Source: Leifsonia aquatica
GTDB taxonomy: Bacteria > Actinomycetota > Actinomycetes > Actinomycetales > Microbacteriaceae
Direction: 5' to 3'
Assembly (NCBI RefSeq): GCF_014190775.1
Contig: NZ_JACHVP010000005.1
Span: 186,001-250,000 of the forward strand
DNA: 64,000 nt
Below are positions 56,706 to 64,000 of this stretch, in pieces. The first letter of the stretch is position 1, and every line of letters starts with the position of its first letter. The translations under genes were made by a program, and so were the position numbers. The notes below the pieces were generated by a model. It did not search any database, was not told the origin of the DNA, and worked only from the letters and a program-made list of their open reading frames with translations.

Positions 56706-57869
56706 GTGGATCTATACGAGTACCAGGCCAGAGACCTGTTTGAGAAGTACGGGGTCCCGGTCCTTCCGGGCATCGTCGCGGACACCCCGGAGGAGGTGCG
56801 CGCAGCCTCGGAGAAGCTCGGCGGGGTGACCGTCGTGAAGGCACAGGTGAAGGTCGGCGGTCGCGGCAAGGCCGGCGGCGTCAAGGTCGCGAAGACCCCC
56901 GACGAGGCCGAGGCCGCTGCCCAGGCCATTCTGGGCCTGGACATCAAGGGCCACGTGGTCCGCCGCGTGATGGTCGCCGGTGGCGCCCGCATCGCGCGCG
57001 AGTTCTACTTCTCGGTGCTCCTCGACCGGGCCAACCGCTCCTACCTGTCGCTCACCAGCGTCGAGGGCGGTATGGAGATCGAGCAGCTCGCCGTCGAGAA
57101 GCCGGAGGCGCTCGCCCGCATCGAGGTCGACCCGCGCGCCGGTCTCGACACCGCGAAGGCCACCGAGATCGCCAAGGCCGCCGGATTCCCGGACGAGCTC
57201 GTCGCGAAGGTCGCCGACGTGTTCGTGAAGCTGTACGCGGTCTACACCGGCGAGGACGCCACGCTCGTCGAGGTGAACCCCCTGGTCCTGACCGAGGAGG
57301 GTGACATCATCGCTCTCGACGGCAAGGTCTCGCTCGACGAGAACGCCTCCTTCCGCCACCCCGAGCACGAGGCGCTCGAGGACAAGGACGCGGCCGACCC
57401 GCTCGAGGCCAAGGCCAAGGCGTCGGACCTCAACTACGTCAAGCTCGACGGCGAGGTCGGCATCATCGGCAACGGCGCGGGTCTGGTCATGTCGACCCTC
57501 GACGTCGTCGCGTACGCCGGCGAGAAGCACAAGGGCGTCAAGCCCGCCAACTTCCTCGACATCGGCGGCGGAGCGTCCGCGGAGGTCATGGCGGCCGGCC
57601 TGGACGTCATCCTGAACGACCCGCAGGTCAAGAGCGTGTTCGTGAACGTCTTCGGTGGCATCACCGCCTGCGACGCGGTCGCGAACGGCATCGTCAAGGC
57701 CCTGGAGATCCTGGGCGACGAAGCCAACAAGCCGCTGGTCGTGCGTCTCGACGGCAACAACGTCGACGAGGGCCGCCGCATCCTCACCGAGGCGGACCAC
57801 CCGCTGGTCACCCTCGCACTCACCATGGACGAAGGCGCCGACAAGGCCGCCGAGCTGGCTGCGAAGTAA
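56706..57869 (+). CDS. sucC: Succinate-CoA ligase (ADP-forming) subunit beta
   Basis: 387 residues. ATP-grasp subunit. It starts [21 protein letters not shown], with [16 protein letters not shown], and ends in the CoA-ligase domain [21 protein letters not shown]. Forms alpha-beta succinyl-CoA synthetase with SucD. GTG 56706 is the start that gives this N-terminus. It is 14 nt before sucD, so the two are one operon. Confidence 0.96.
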   Translation: MDLYEYQARDLFEKYGVPVLPGIVADTPEEVRAASEKLGGVTVVKAQVKVGGRGKAGGVKVAKTPDEAEAAAQAILGLDIKGHVVRRVMVAGGARIAREFYFSVLLDRANRSYLSLTSVEGGMEIEQLAVEKPEALARIEVDPRAGLDTAKATEIAKAAGFPDELVAKVADVFVKLYAVYTGEDATLVEVNPLVLTEEGDIIALDGKVSLDENASFRHPEHEALEDKDAADPLEAKAKASDLNYVKLDGEVGIIGNGAGLVMSTLDVVAYAGEKHKGVKPANFLDIGGGASAEVMAAGLDVILNDPQVKSVFVNVFGGITACDAVANGIVKALEILGDEANKPLVVRLDGNNVDEGRRILTEADHPLVTLALTMDEGADKAAELAAK

Positions 57870-57883
57870 GGGCGCGAATCAGA

Positions 57884-58771
57884 ATGTCTATCTTCCTCAA
57901 CAAGGACTCCAAGGTCATCGTCCAGGGCATCACCGGCGGCGAGGGCACCAAGCACACCGCGCTGATGCTGAAGGCGGGCACCAACGTGGTCGGCGGCGTG
58001 AACGCGCGCAAGGCGGGCACCACCGTCACCCACGGCGATGTCGAGCTGCCGGTCTTCGGCACCGTCGTCGAGGCGATCGAGAAGACCGGCGCCGACGTGT
58101 CGATCATCTTCGTGCCGCCGGCGTTCGCGAAGGACGCCATGGTCGAGGCCGTCGACGCCGAGATCCCGCTGCTGGTCGTCATCACCGAGGGCATCCCGGT
58201 GCAGGACGCCGCCGAGGCGTGGGCCTACGCCAAGGAGAAGGGCGGCAAGACCCGGATCATCGGCCCGAACTGCCCCGGCATCATCACCCCGGGCGAGTCG
58301 CTCGTCGGCATCACGCCGGCGACGATCACCGGCAAGGGCCCGATCGGCCTGGTCTCCAAGTCCGGCACGCTCACCTACCAGATGATGTACGAGCTGCGCG
58401 ACCTGGGCTTCTCGACCGCCATCGGCATCGGCGGCGACCCGATCATCGGCACCACGCACATCGATGCGCTCGCCGCGTTCGAGGCCGACCCGGAGACGAA
58501 GGCGATCGTCATGATCGGCGAGATCGGCGGCGACGCCGAGGAGCGTGCGGCCGACTTCATCAAGGCGAACGTCACCAAGCCGGTCGTCGGCTACGTGGCG
58601 GGCTTCACCGCGCCCGAGGGCAAGACGATGGGCCACGCCGGCGCGATCGTCTCGGGCTCGGCCGGAACGGCCCAGGCCAAGAAGGAGGCCCTGGAGGCCG
58701 CGGGCGTGAAGGTCGGCAAGACCCCGTCCGAGACCGCCGACCTCCTGCGCGAGGTGTACGCCGCGCTGTAA
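57884..58771 (+). CDS. sucD: Succinate-CoA ligase subunit alpha
   Basis: 295 residues. The CoA-binding domain includes [20 protein letters not shown]. The phosphohistidine is His251 in [22 protein letters not shown] and [13 protein letters not shown] are typical. It catalyses the substrate-level phosphorylation step of the citric acid cycle. A hairpin follows. Confidence 0.96.
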   Translation: MSIFLNKDSKVIVQGITGGEGTKHTALMLKAGTNVVGGVNARKAGTTVTHGDVELPVFGTVVEAIEKTGADVSIIFVPPAFAKDAMVEAVDAEIPLLVVITEGIPVQDAAEAWAYAKEKGGKTRIIGPNCPGIITPGESLVGITPATITGKGPIGLVSKSGTLTYQMMYELRDLGFSTAIGIGGDPIIGTTHIDALAAFEADPETKAIVMIGEIGGDAEERAADFIKANVTKPVVGYVAGFTAPEGKTMGHAGAIVSGSAGTAQAKKEALEAAGVKVGKTPSETADLLREVYAAL

Positions 58772-58805
58772 GCGCACGGTGCACGGATCGAACGAGCGAC
58801 GGTAG

Positions 58806-58832
58806 AGGCCGGATCCCATCGGGTTCCGGCCT
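58806..58832 (+). terminator. Intrinsic terminator after sucD
   Basis: 12-bp stem (58806-58817 with 58821-58832) with one mismatch and a 3-nt loop, followed by TTCCC. It is 34 nt after the sucD stop. Confidence 0.75.
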
Positions 58833-58947
58833 TTCCCGCGTCACGGGAGGGGCGAACGCGCCGCGAAACGCCCCTGACGCTCGGCGTGGGCCCGGCGCTA
58901 CAGTGAGGGCGATCGGAGCTCGCATCCCTCCGGACGAAGGGGCCGTC

Positions 58948-60333
58948 ATGCCGCGTACGACCAACGCCGAGCTGCTGCAGCGCATCGCAGCCCTCGAGGC
59001 CGAGAACGCCTCCCTCCGCGACAACCTCGGCGAGAACCCGACCGTCCCCCTCCCGGATGCCGTCGACGCGGTTCCGCGCACACACACCCGGAGCTGGGCC
59101 TGGACCCTGCTCGCCACGGTGCTGATCGTGATCGGGTCGCTGCTCGCGCCGGTGGCGGTCGTCGCCTCCTGGGCCAAGGTCCAGCTGACCGACACGCAGA
59201 GCTTCGTGGACACGTTCGCCCCGCTGGCCGATGACCCCGCGGTGCAGGCGTACGTGACCGACGAGGCCGTGAAGGTCATCCAGGAGAACGTCGACATCCC
59301 GCAGATCACCTCCCAGGTCGTCGACGGCATCACCGATCTCGGCACCGGCCCTGTCGCGACCAAGGCGCTCGACGCGCTGAAGGGTCCGCTCGCGCAGGGC
59401 ATCGTCTCGCTCATCCAGACGACGGTGGGCAACTTCGTGTCCTCCGACGCGTTCGCCCAGGTCTGGCAGGAGGCCCTGCGCACCACGCACACGCAGCTGG
59501 TCGCCACGATGCAGAACGACCCGAAGGCGGCGGTCGCGGTCGGCGCCGATGGCTCGGTGGGCATCCAGCTCGCCCCGATCATCGACCGGGTGAAGCAGCT
59601 GCTGGTGGATCAGGGCCTCACGTTCGCGTCGCAGATCCCGACGATCGACCGCACGATCACCGTCGCGCAGAACTCGTCGATCCCGACCATCCAGCTGTTC
59701 TACGGCGTCGCGGTCGCGGCCGGTGCTTGGCTGCAGTGGATCGCCCTGGCCTTCCTCGTCCTCGGCGTGGTCGTGGCGCGTCGCCGGGCTCTCGCACTCG
59801 TCTGGGCCGCTGTCGGCCTCGCACTGTCGATGGTGGTGGTCGTGGCCGGGATCGGCATCGGCCGCCTGGTCTTCATCGGCTCGGTGTCGCCCTCCCTGCT
59901 TCCGTCGAAGGTGGCCGACACGGTGTTCCGCACGGTGACGACGGCGATGCAGGACACCGGGGTCGCCGTGCTCGTCCTCGCCATCGTGGTCGCGGTGGTG
60001 GGCTGGTACTCCGGCCCGTTCGCCGTGCCGCGCAAGTTGCGGGGATTCTTCGGCTCGGGCGTGACCTGGGTGCGGGATGCGGCCGAGCGGCACGGCATCA
60101 GCACGGGGAGGACCGGTGAGTGGATCTACGCCCAGCGCGCGCTCCTGCGTGCGGTCGTCGCCCTCATCGCTGCGGCCCTGGTGCTGTTCGTGCGCCCGCT
60201 CACCACTCCGCTGATCATCTGGACGCTCGTGCTGGCCGCCCTCGTGATCGCGATCCTCGAACTCGTGCAGCGCCCGGTCATCACGGTGCCGGAGAACGCG
60301 GGCGATGACACCCCGGTCATGACCGTCTCCTGA
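58948..60333 (+). CDS. Membrane protein of unknown function with extracytoplasmic domain
   Basis: 461 residues from ATG 58948. A heptad-like Leu-rich stretch (8-28: LLQRIAALEAENASLRDNL) suggests a coiled coil. One membrane span at about 50-73, then an extracytoplasmic region to about 240 (LADDPAVQAYVTDEAVKVI, GPLAQGIVSLIQTTVGNFVSS), then four or so spans. No family is recognised. GAAGGGG precedes ATG. It lies between sucD and the PerM gene, a position seen in actinobacteria. Confidence 0.75.
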   Translation: MPRTTNAELLQRIAALEAENASLRDNLGENPTVPLPDAVDAVPRTHTRSWAWTLLATVLIVIGSLLAPVAVVASWAKVQLTDTQSFVDTFAPLADDPAVQAYVTDEAVKVIQENVDIPQITSQVVDGITDLGTGPVATKALDALKGPLAQGIVSLIQTTVGNFVSSDAFAQVWQEALRTTHTQLVATMQNDPKAAVAVGADGSVGIQLAPIIDRVKQLLVDQGLTFASQIPTIDRTITVAQNSSIPTIQLFYGVAVAAGAWLQWIALAFLVLGVVVARRRALALVWAAVGLALSMVVVVAGIGIGRLVFIGSVSPSLLPSKVADTVFRTVTTAMQDTGVAVLVLAIVVAVVGWYSGPFAVPRKLRGFFGSGVTWVRDAAERHGISTGRTGEWIYAQRALLRAVVALIAAALVLFVRPLTTPLIIWTLVLAALVIAILELVQRPVITVPENAGDDTPVMTVS

Positions 60334-60372
60334 CGGCCGAAGTGTCGCGGGCAGGGCGCGGCCTGCGGCCGG

Positions 60373-60378
60373 TAGGCT
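60373..60378 (+). promoter_or_regulatory. -10 box TAGGCT of the PerM-like gene
   Basis: TAGGCT is 10 nt before ATG 60389, giving at most a 4-nt leader. Confidence 0.5.
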
Positions 60379-60388
60379 CCATCCGGTC

Positions 60389-61630
60389 ATGACTCGCACA
60401 ACCGTCTCCCTGCTCGCCGCGCTGGAGGCGGTCATCGTGGCCGCGATCGGTCTCGCGATCGCCCTCGTCCCGCTGACGATCCTCTGGGCCGTCCAGTACC
60501 AGCTCGGCGCCGACTGGATCGTGGTCTGGCGGGCGGCCGCGGACATCTGGCTCGTCGGTCACGGCACCAACCTGACGGTGACGCTCGATGCGCAGACCGT
60601 GGCGACGCTCGGGCTGCCCGGCGCCGGCACACCCTTCCAGGTGACCATCGCGCTGCTCGGATTCGCCGTGCTGACCGCGGGTCTCGGCGTGCGCACCGGG
60701 TCGCGGGCCACGGAGACGCCTTTCCGTCTCGTCGGAGCGCTCAGCGCGCTGGCCGCCTTCGCCGCGATCGCAACGCTGGTGACGTTGACGGCGGGAAGCG
60801 ACGTGGCGCGCCCGTCGGTGTGGCAGGGGATCGTGCTTCCGCCCTTCGTCTACGCGGTCGGGATCGCGGCGGGCTTCGGTTTCGCAGCGCTGCGCTCCTC
60901 CCGGGTCGCAGTGGCCGGCGAGGCGGAGGCCGTCGCCCCTCCTCGGGCGCTCGTCGCCGTGCGGGACCGGCTGGCGACCATCCCCGAGAGCATCCGGTCG
61001 GGGGCCTTCGCCGCCCTGCGCGCCGGTTCGGCGGCCACGGCGATCGTCATCGGCGGAGCGGCGCTGATCGTCGCGCTCCTGATCTTCGGCAACTACGGCA
61101 CGATCATCACCATGTACGAGCAGCTCCAGGCGGGGGCGCTCGGCGGGCTCGCCCTCACACTCGGTCAGCTGGCGTTCCTCCCCAACCTGGTGATCTGGAT
61201 GGCGTCCTGGCTCGTCGGCCCCGGGTTCGCGATCGGGACGGGCTCGTCGGTGAGCCCCCTCGGCACGGAGCTGGGCCCGCTGCCGGCCCTCCCGCTCTTC
61301 GGCGTCATCCCTCCGGGCAGCTTCGCCTTCGGACTCGTCGGCGTCGTGGTGCCGCTTCTCGCCGGGTTCCTCGCCGCCGTCCTGCTGCGCTCCCGCCCCT
61401 GGCTGCGACTGCCCGACGGGACGCTCCCGCTCTTCCTGACCGCGGTCGGGATCGGTATCGTTGCGGGCATCGAGCTCGGACTGCTGGCCTGGTGGTCCTC
61501 CGGTGCGCTCGGCCCCGGCCGGTTGCACGACGTGGGGCCGAACCCGTGGCTGGTCGGTGCGATCGCGACGGTGGAGGTCGCCGTCGCGGCGGTCATCGGG
61601 CTGCTGGCGGGAGGGCGGGCGCGCAGATGA
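60389..61630 (+). CDS. PerM-like/DUF6350 cell-division membrane protein
   Basis: 413 residues with about ten membrane segments (ALEAVIVAAIGLAIALVPL, AIVIGGAALIVALLIFG, LVGVVVPLLAGFLAAVLL). The name rests on resemblance to DUF6350/PerM and on its place just before purN-purH, as in mycobacteria where PerM supports septum formation. No catalytic motifs are present. It overlaps the next gene by ATGA. Confidence 0.78.
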   Translation: MTRTTVSLLAALEAVIVAAIGLAIALVPLTILWAVQYQLGADWIVVWRAAADIWLVGHGTNLTVTLDAQTVATLGLPGAGTPFQVTIALLGFAVLTAGLGVRTGSRATETPFRLVGALSALAAFAAIATLVTLTAGSDVARPSVWQGIVLPPFVYAVGIAAGFGFAALRSSRVAVAGEAEAVAPPRALVAVRDRLATIPESIRSGAFAALRAGSAATAIVIGGAALIVALLIFGNYGTIITMYEQLQAGALGGLALTLGQLAFLPNLVIWMASWLVGPGFAIGTGSSVSPLGTELGPLPALPLFGVIPPGSFAFGLVGVVVPLLAGFLAAVLLRSRPWLRLPDGTLPLFLTAVGIGIVAGIELGLLAWWSSGALGPGRLHDVGPNPWLVGAIATVEVAVAAVIGLLAGGRARR

Positions 61631-62949
61631 GCTCCTGGCTGCCGCGGTTCCACCTCCCGAAGGTCACACTCCGCCGGCGGTCGATCGAGGCGGAGCAGAT
61701 CGTCGAGACGCCGTCCGCCCAGTTGCAGGAGTTCCTGGTGCTGCTCGGCAGCGCGTTGCTCGCCATCGGCACCGCAGCGACGGACATCCAGCAGACCCTC
61801 ACCCGCGTCGCGATCGCCCTCGGCTCGCGCAAGGCCAGTCTGATCGTCTTCCCGACCCTGATCTTCGTCGGGATGCCGGGGGAGTCGCAGACGCGGTTCG
61901 AAGTCGCGATGCCCACCGGTGGGGAGGTGCGGTTCGATCGGGCCGCGCAGATCTACAGCATCGTCGACCTCGCACTCGCCGGAAAGATCTCGGCCGCCGA
62001 CGGATCGACGGCCGTGCGCGCCGTCATCGCGACGAAGCCGCGCTTCAACCGCGTCGTGCGCGTCCTCGGCCATGGCGTCGCGGCGGCGGGTGTCGCGCTG
62101 GTGCTGCTCGGGGCCGAGACCACCAGCATGCTGTACGCGCTGGTGCTCGGGATGCTCGTCGGCGCGGCCAAGCTGCTGGTGCGGCCTGGCACGTACGCGG
62201 CCATCCTCCTGCCCGTGGCCACCGCCTTCCTCCTGGCCCTCCTCGTCTTCGCGCTGGGCAAGACCGTCGTCATCGGGGAGCCGCTGCAGGTGCTCATCCC
62301 GCCCCTGGTGACGCTGCTCCCGGGAGCCCTGCTGACGACGGGCATCCAGGAGCTCGCCGCCGGCGACATGGTCGCCGGGGCGAGCCGGCTCGTCTCGGGG
62401 ATCGCGCAGCTCGGCTTCCTGGCCATCGGCATCCTCGCGGCGCTGACGATCACCGGTGTACCGGCCTCGGCCGCGCTGCTGAGCACGCAGCCCCCGCTCG
62501 GTGCCTTCCAGCCGTGGGTCGGCGTCCTGCTCTTCTCGGTGGGCATCTTCTTCTACTACTGCGGCCCGCGCCGATCGCTGTACTTCCTCACGTTCGTGCT
62601 GCTCGTCGCCTACGGCGGGCAGGTGGTGGGCGCCCTGCTCATGGGCAACGTGTTCAGCGGCTTCTTCGGCGCGTTCGCGCTGACCGTCGTCGCCTACCTG
62701 GTGCAGTCCGTGCCCGGGGCGCCGCCGGCCGTCGTCTGCTTCCTGCCCGCGTTCTGGCTGCTCGTTCCCGGGGCCACCGGACTCATCCGTCTCACCCAGA
62801 GCGCCACGGGGGTCGATTTCGATGCCAGCAGCGTGCCGAACCTCCTCGGCTCGATCGTCTCGATCGCGCTGGGGGTCCTGGTCGGGACGGCCCTGTTCCG
62901 CCAGATCTACACGATCGCGCCCGCCCGCTGGAAGCTCCGGCTGGTCTGA
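61627..62949 (+). CDS. Threonine/serine exporter ThrE family
   Basis: 440 residues. N-terminal cytoplasmic domain (about 1-160) with EFLVLLGSALLAIGTAATD-type helix and TRFEVAMPTGGEVRF; then about ten membrane spans including LVTLLPGALLTTGIQELAAGDMVAGASRLV, a family signature, and ACFLPAFWLLVPGATGLI-like sequence (VCFLPAFWLLVPGATGLI here). Exports threonine or serine in relatives. It is probably co-transcribed with the PerM-like gene. Confidence 0.88.
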   Translation: MSSWLPRFHLPKVTLRRRSIEAEQIVETPSAQLQEFLVLLGSALLAIGTAATDIQQTLTRVAIALGSRKASLIVFPTLIFVGMPGESQTRFEVAMPTGGEVRFDRAAQIYSIVDLALAGKISAADGSTAVRAVIATKPRFNRVVRVLGHGVAAAGVALVLLGAETTSMLYALVLGMLVGAAKLLVRPGTYAAILLPVATAFLLALLVFALGKTVVIGEPLQVLIPPLVTLLPGALLTTGIQELAAGDMVAGASRLVSGIAQLGFLAIGILAALTITGVPASAALLSTQPPLGAFQPWVGVLLFSVGIFFYYCGPRRSLYFLTFVLLVAYGGQVVGALLMGNVFSGFFGAFALTVVAYLVQSVPGAPPAVVCFLPAFWLLVPGATGLIRLTQSATGVDFDASSVPNLLGSIVSIALGVLVGTALFRQIYTIAPARWKLRLV

Positions 62950-62986
62950 GCGCCCGGGCTGGTCCGCCTGCTCATCCGAGCGCCGG

Positions 62987-62992
62987 TAGGCT
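62987..62992 (+). promoter_or_regulatory. -10 box TAGGCT, leaderless start of purN
   Basis: TAGGCT is 6 nt before GTG 62999. Confidence 0.6.
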
Positions 62993-62998
62993 GGTCGC

Positions 62999-63592
62999 GT
63001 GCTCTCGATTGTCGTGCTGATCTCCGGTGGAGGCTCGAACCTCCGCGCACTGCTCGAGGCGTCCCAGGACGCGGAGTTCCCCGCCCGGGTCGTCGCCGTC
63101 GGGGCCGACCGCGACGCCGACGGCCTCGCTCACGCGGAGGAGTTCGGCATCCCGTCCTTCACCGTGCCGTTCTCGTCGTTCGACGACCGCGAGCAGTGGG
63201 GCGACGAGCTGCTCGCCCAGATCCGCCAGTGGGAGCCCGACCTGGTGATCCTCTCCGGCTTCATGCGCCTCGTGCCGCCGCGCGTCGTCGAGGCCTTCTC
63301 GCCCAACCTCATCAACACCCACCCCGCGTACCTCCCCGAGTTCCCGGGGGCGCACGGGGTGCGCGACGCGCTCGCCGCGGGCGCCACGCAGACCGGCGCG
63401 AGCCTCATCGTGGTCGACGACGGCGTGGACGCCGGCCCCATCATCAGCCAGGAGCGCGTGCCGATCCTGCCGGGCGACACCGAGGCCGCCCTGCACGAGC
63501 GCATCAAACCCGTGGAGCGACGGCTTCTCATCGACGCCGTCCTCGACATCGCCAACGGACACATCGACCTCAAGGAGCTTTCCCGAGCATGA
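62999..63592 (+). CDS. purN: Phosphoribosylglycinamide formyltransferase PurN
   Basis: 197 residues. Transfers formyl from 10-formyl-THF to GAR in purine synthesis. It starts [18 protein letters not shown] (phosphate loop), with SGFMRLVPP and the catalytic block [17 protein letters not shown], and ends with [16 protein letters not shown] 62999 is fixed by the leaderless -10. Its stop overlaps the purH start (ATGA). Confidence 0.95.
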   Translation: MLSIVVLISGGGSNLRALLEASQDAEFPARVVAVGADRDADGLAHAEEFGIPSFTVPFSSFDDREQWGDELLAQIRQWEPDLVILSGFMRLVPPRVVEAFSPNLINTHPAYLPEFPGAHGVRDALAAGATQTGASLIVVDDGVDAGPIISQERVPILPGDTEAALHERIKPVERRLLIDAVLDIANGHIDLKELSRA

Positions 63593-64000
63593 GCGGACCC
63601 CGTCACGACTCCAGCCTCTACCGCGAACGGGATGTCGTCCCGATCCGCCGCGCGCTGATCTCGGTCAGCGACAAGACCGGCCTCCTCGACCTCGCGCAGA
63701 CGCTCGCCGAGGCGGGCGTGGAGATCGTCTCGACGGGCTCCACCGCCCAGACCATCCGTGACGCCGGCCACGCCGTCACCGACGTCGCCGCGGTCACCGG
63801 ATTCCCCGAGTCGCTCGATGGCCGGGTGAAGACGCTGCACCCCGCCATCCACTCGGGTCTGCTCGCCGACCTCCGCCTCGCCTCGCACGAGGAGCAGCTG
63901 AAGGACCTCGGCATCGAGCCCTTCGAGCTGGTCGTCGTCAACCTCTACCCGTTCGTGGAGACCGTGGCGTCGGGAGCCGTCGGCAACGACGTCGTCGAGC
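63589..64000 (+). CDS. purH: Bifunctional AICAR formyltransferase/IMP cyclohydrolase, 5' part
   Basis: The first 137 codons of PurH; the rest lies outside the window. The visible part is the IMP cyclohydrolase (MGS-like) domain: [58 protein letters not shown] and [13 protein letters not shown]. It forms the last two steps to IMP. ATG 63589 follows AAGGAG and overlaps the purN stop. Confidence 0.95.
   Translation, partial: MSGPRHDSSLYRERDVVPIRRALISVSDKTGLLDLAQTLAEAGVEIVSTGSTAQTIRDAGHAVTDVAAVTGFPESLDGRVKTLHPAIHSGLLADLRLASHEEQLKDLGIEPFELVVVNLYPFVETVASGAVGNDVVE

Overview
This 64 kb window is typical high-GC actinobacterial chromosome. The gene order and protein features point to Microbacteriaceae, probably Leifsonia or a close relative; this is inferred from gene content, not from a search. 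Evidence includes the order rpsM-rpsK-rpoA-rplQ-truA, groES behind two CIRCE boxes, KhtTU, DUF3817 followed by guaA, and sucCD followed by a PerM-like gene and purNH. Many genes have a TANNNT -10 box only 6-8 nt before the start codon, as expected for leaderless transcripts. No tRNA, rRNA, CRISPR array, transposase or prophage is visible.

Layout. 1-2350: end of the ribosomal-protein/RNA polymerase alpha operon (rpsM 3' end, rpsK, rpoA, rplQ), closed by a perfect terminator. 2373-6382: a double-GNAT acetyltransferase, an OafA-type acyltransferase with an SGNH domain, and truA. 6282-9677 (minus): a three-gene nonulosonic (sialic-type) acid module made of a CMP-sugar synthetase/HAD fusion, a short NeuB-type synthase and a putative glycosyltransferase. 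9763-11711: a small AT-richer island bounded by a perfect 19-bp direct repeat, with a secreted protein, a lipoprotein and an unknown protein. 11714-13560 (minus): a two-component system. 13656-16210: rplM, rpsI, glmM. 16236-16943 (minus): two related XRE regulators.

17034-24107: coaA diverging from glmS, then acpS, alr, tsaE, tsaB, rimI and tsaD, mostly with 4-nt overlaps. 24194-27547: a proline/glutamine-rich membrane protein, a methyltransferase, groES and rarD. 27552-33962: a duplicated Lrp/AsnC regulator followed by a six-gene operon (aldehyde dehydrogenase, class-I amidotransferase-like hydrolase, DUF3830 protein and a polar amino-acid ABC importer), which looks like uptake and breakdown of a gamma-glutamylated amine or related amino compound. 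34049-41563: guaB, an ABC-F protein, a PatB/MalY-type aminotransferase, guaB3 and glpD. 41550-42917: an ArsR-SRPBCC fusion diverging from an SRPBCC gene, with a perfect 16-bp palindrome between the elements of a strong promoter.

43007-47884: KhtT/KhtU-like antiporter, SURF1, DUF3817, and guaA, which appears to start at an ATT codon. 47952-56462: BI-1 family protein, a small membrane protein, a glycerophosphodiester phosphodiesterase, pcrA, a FUSC-type protein, an MpaB/DUF2236 protein and a thioester-domain surface protein whose frame is disturbed near its 3' end. 56706-64000: sucC, sucD, an unknown membrane protein, a PerM/DUF6350 protein, a ThrE-type exporter, purN and the 5' part of purH.

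Most of the window is housekeeping: translation, cell-wall precursor supply (glmS, glmM, alr), the t6A tRNA genes tsaB/D/E, and GMP/purine synthesis. The accessory or surface-related parts are the nonulosonate module, the repeat-bounded island, the amine-catabolism operon and the thioester adhesin.
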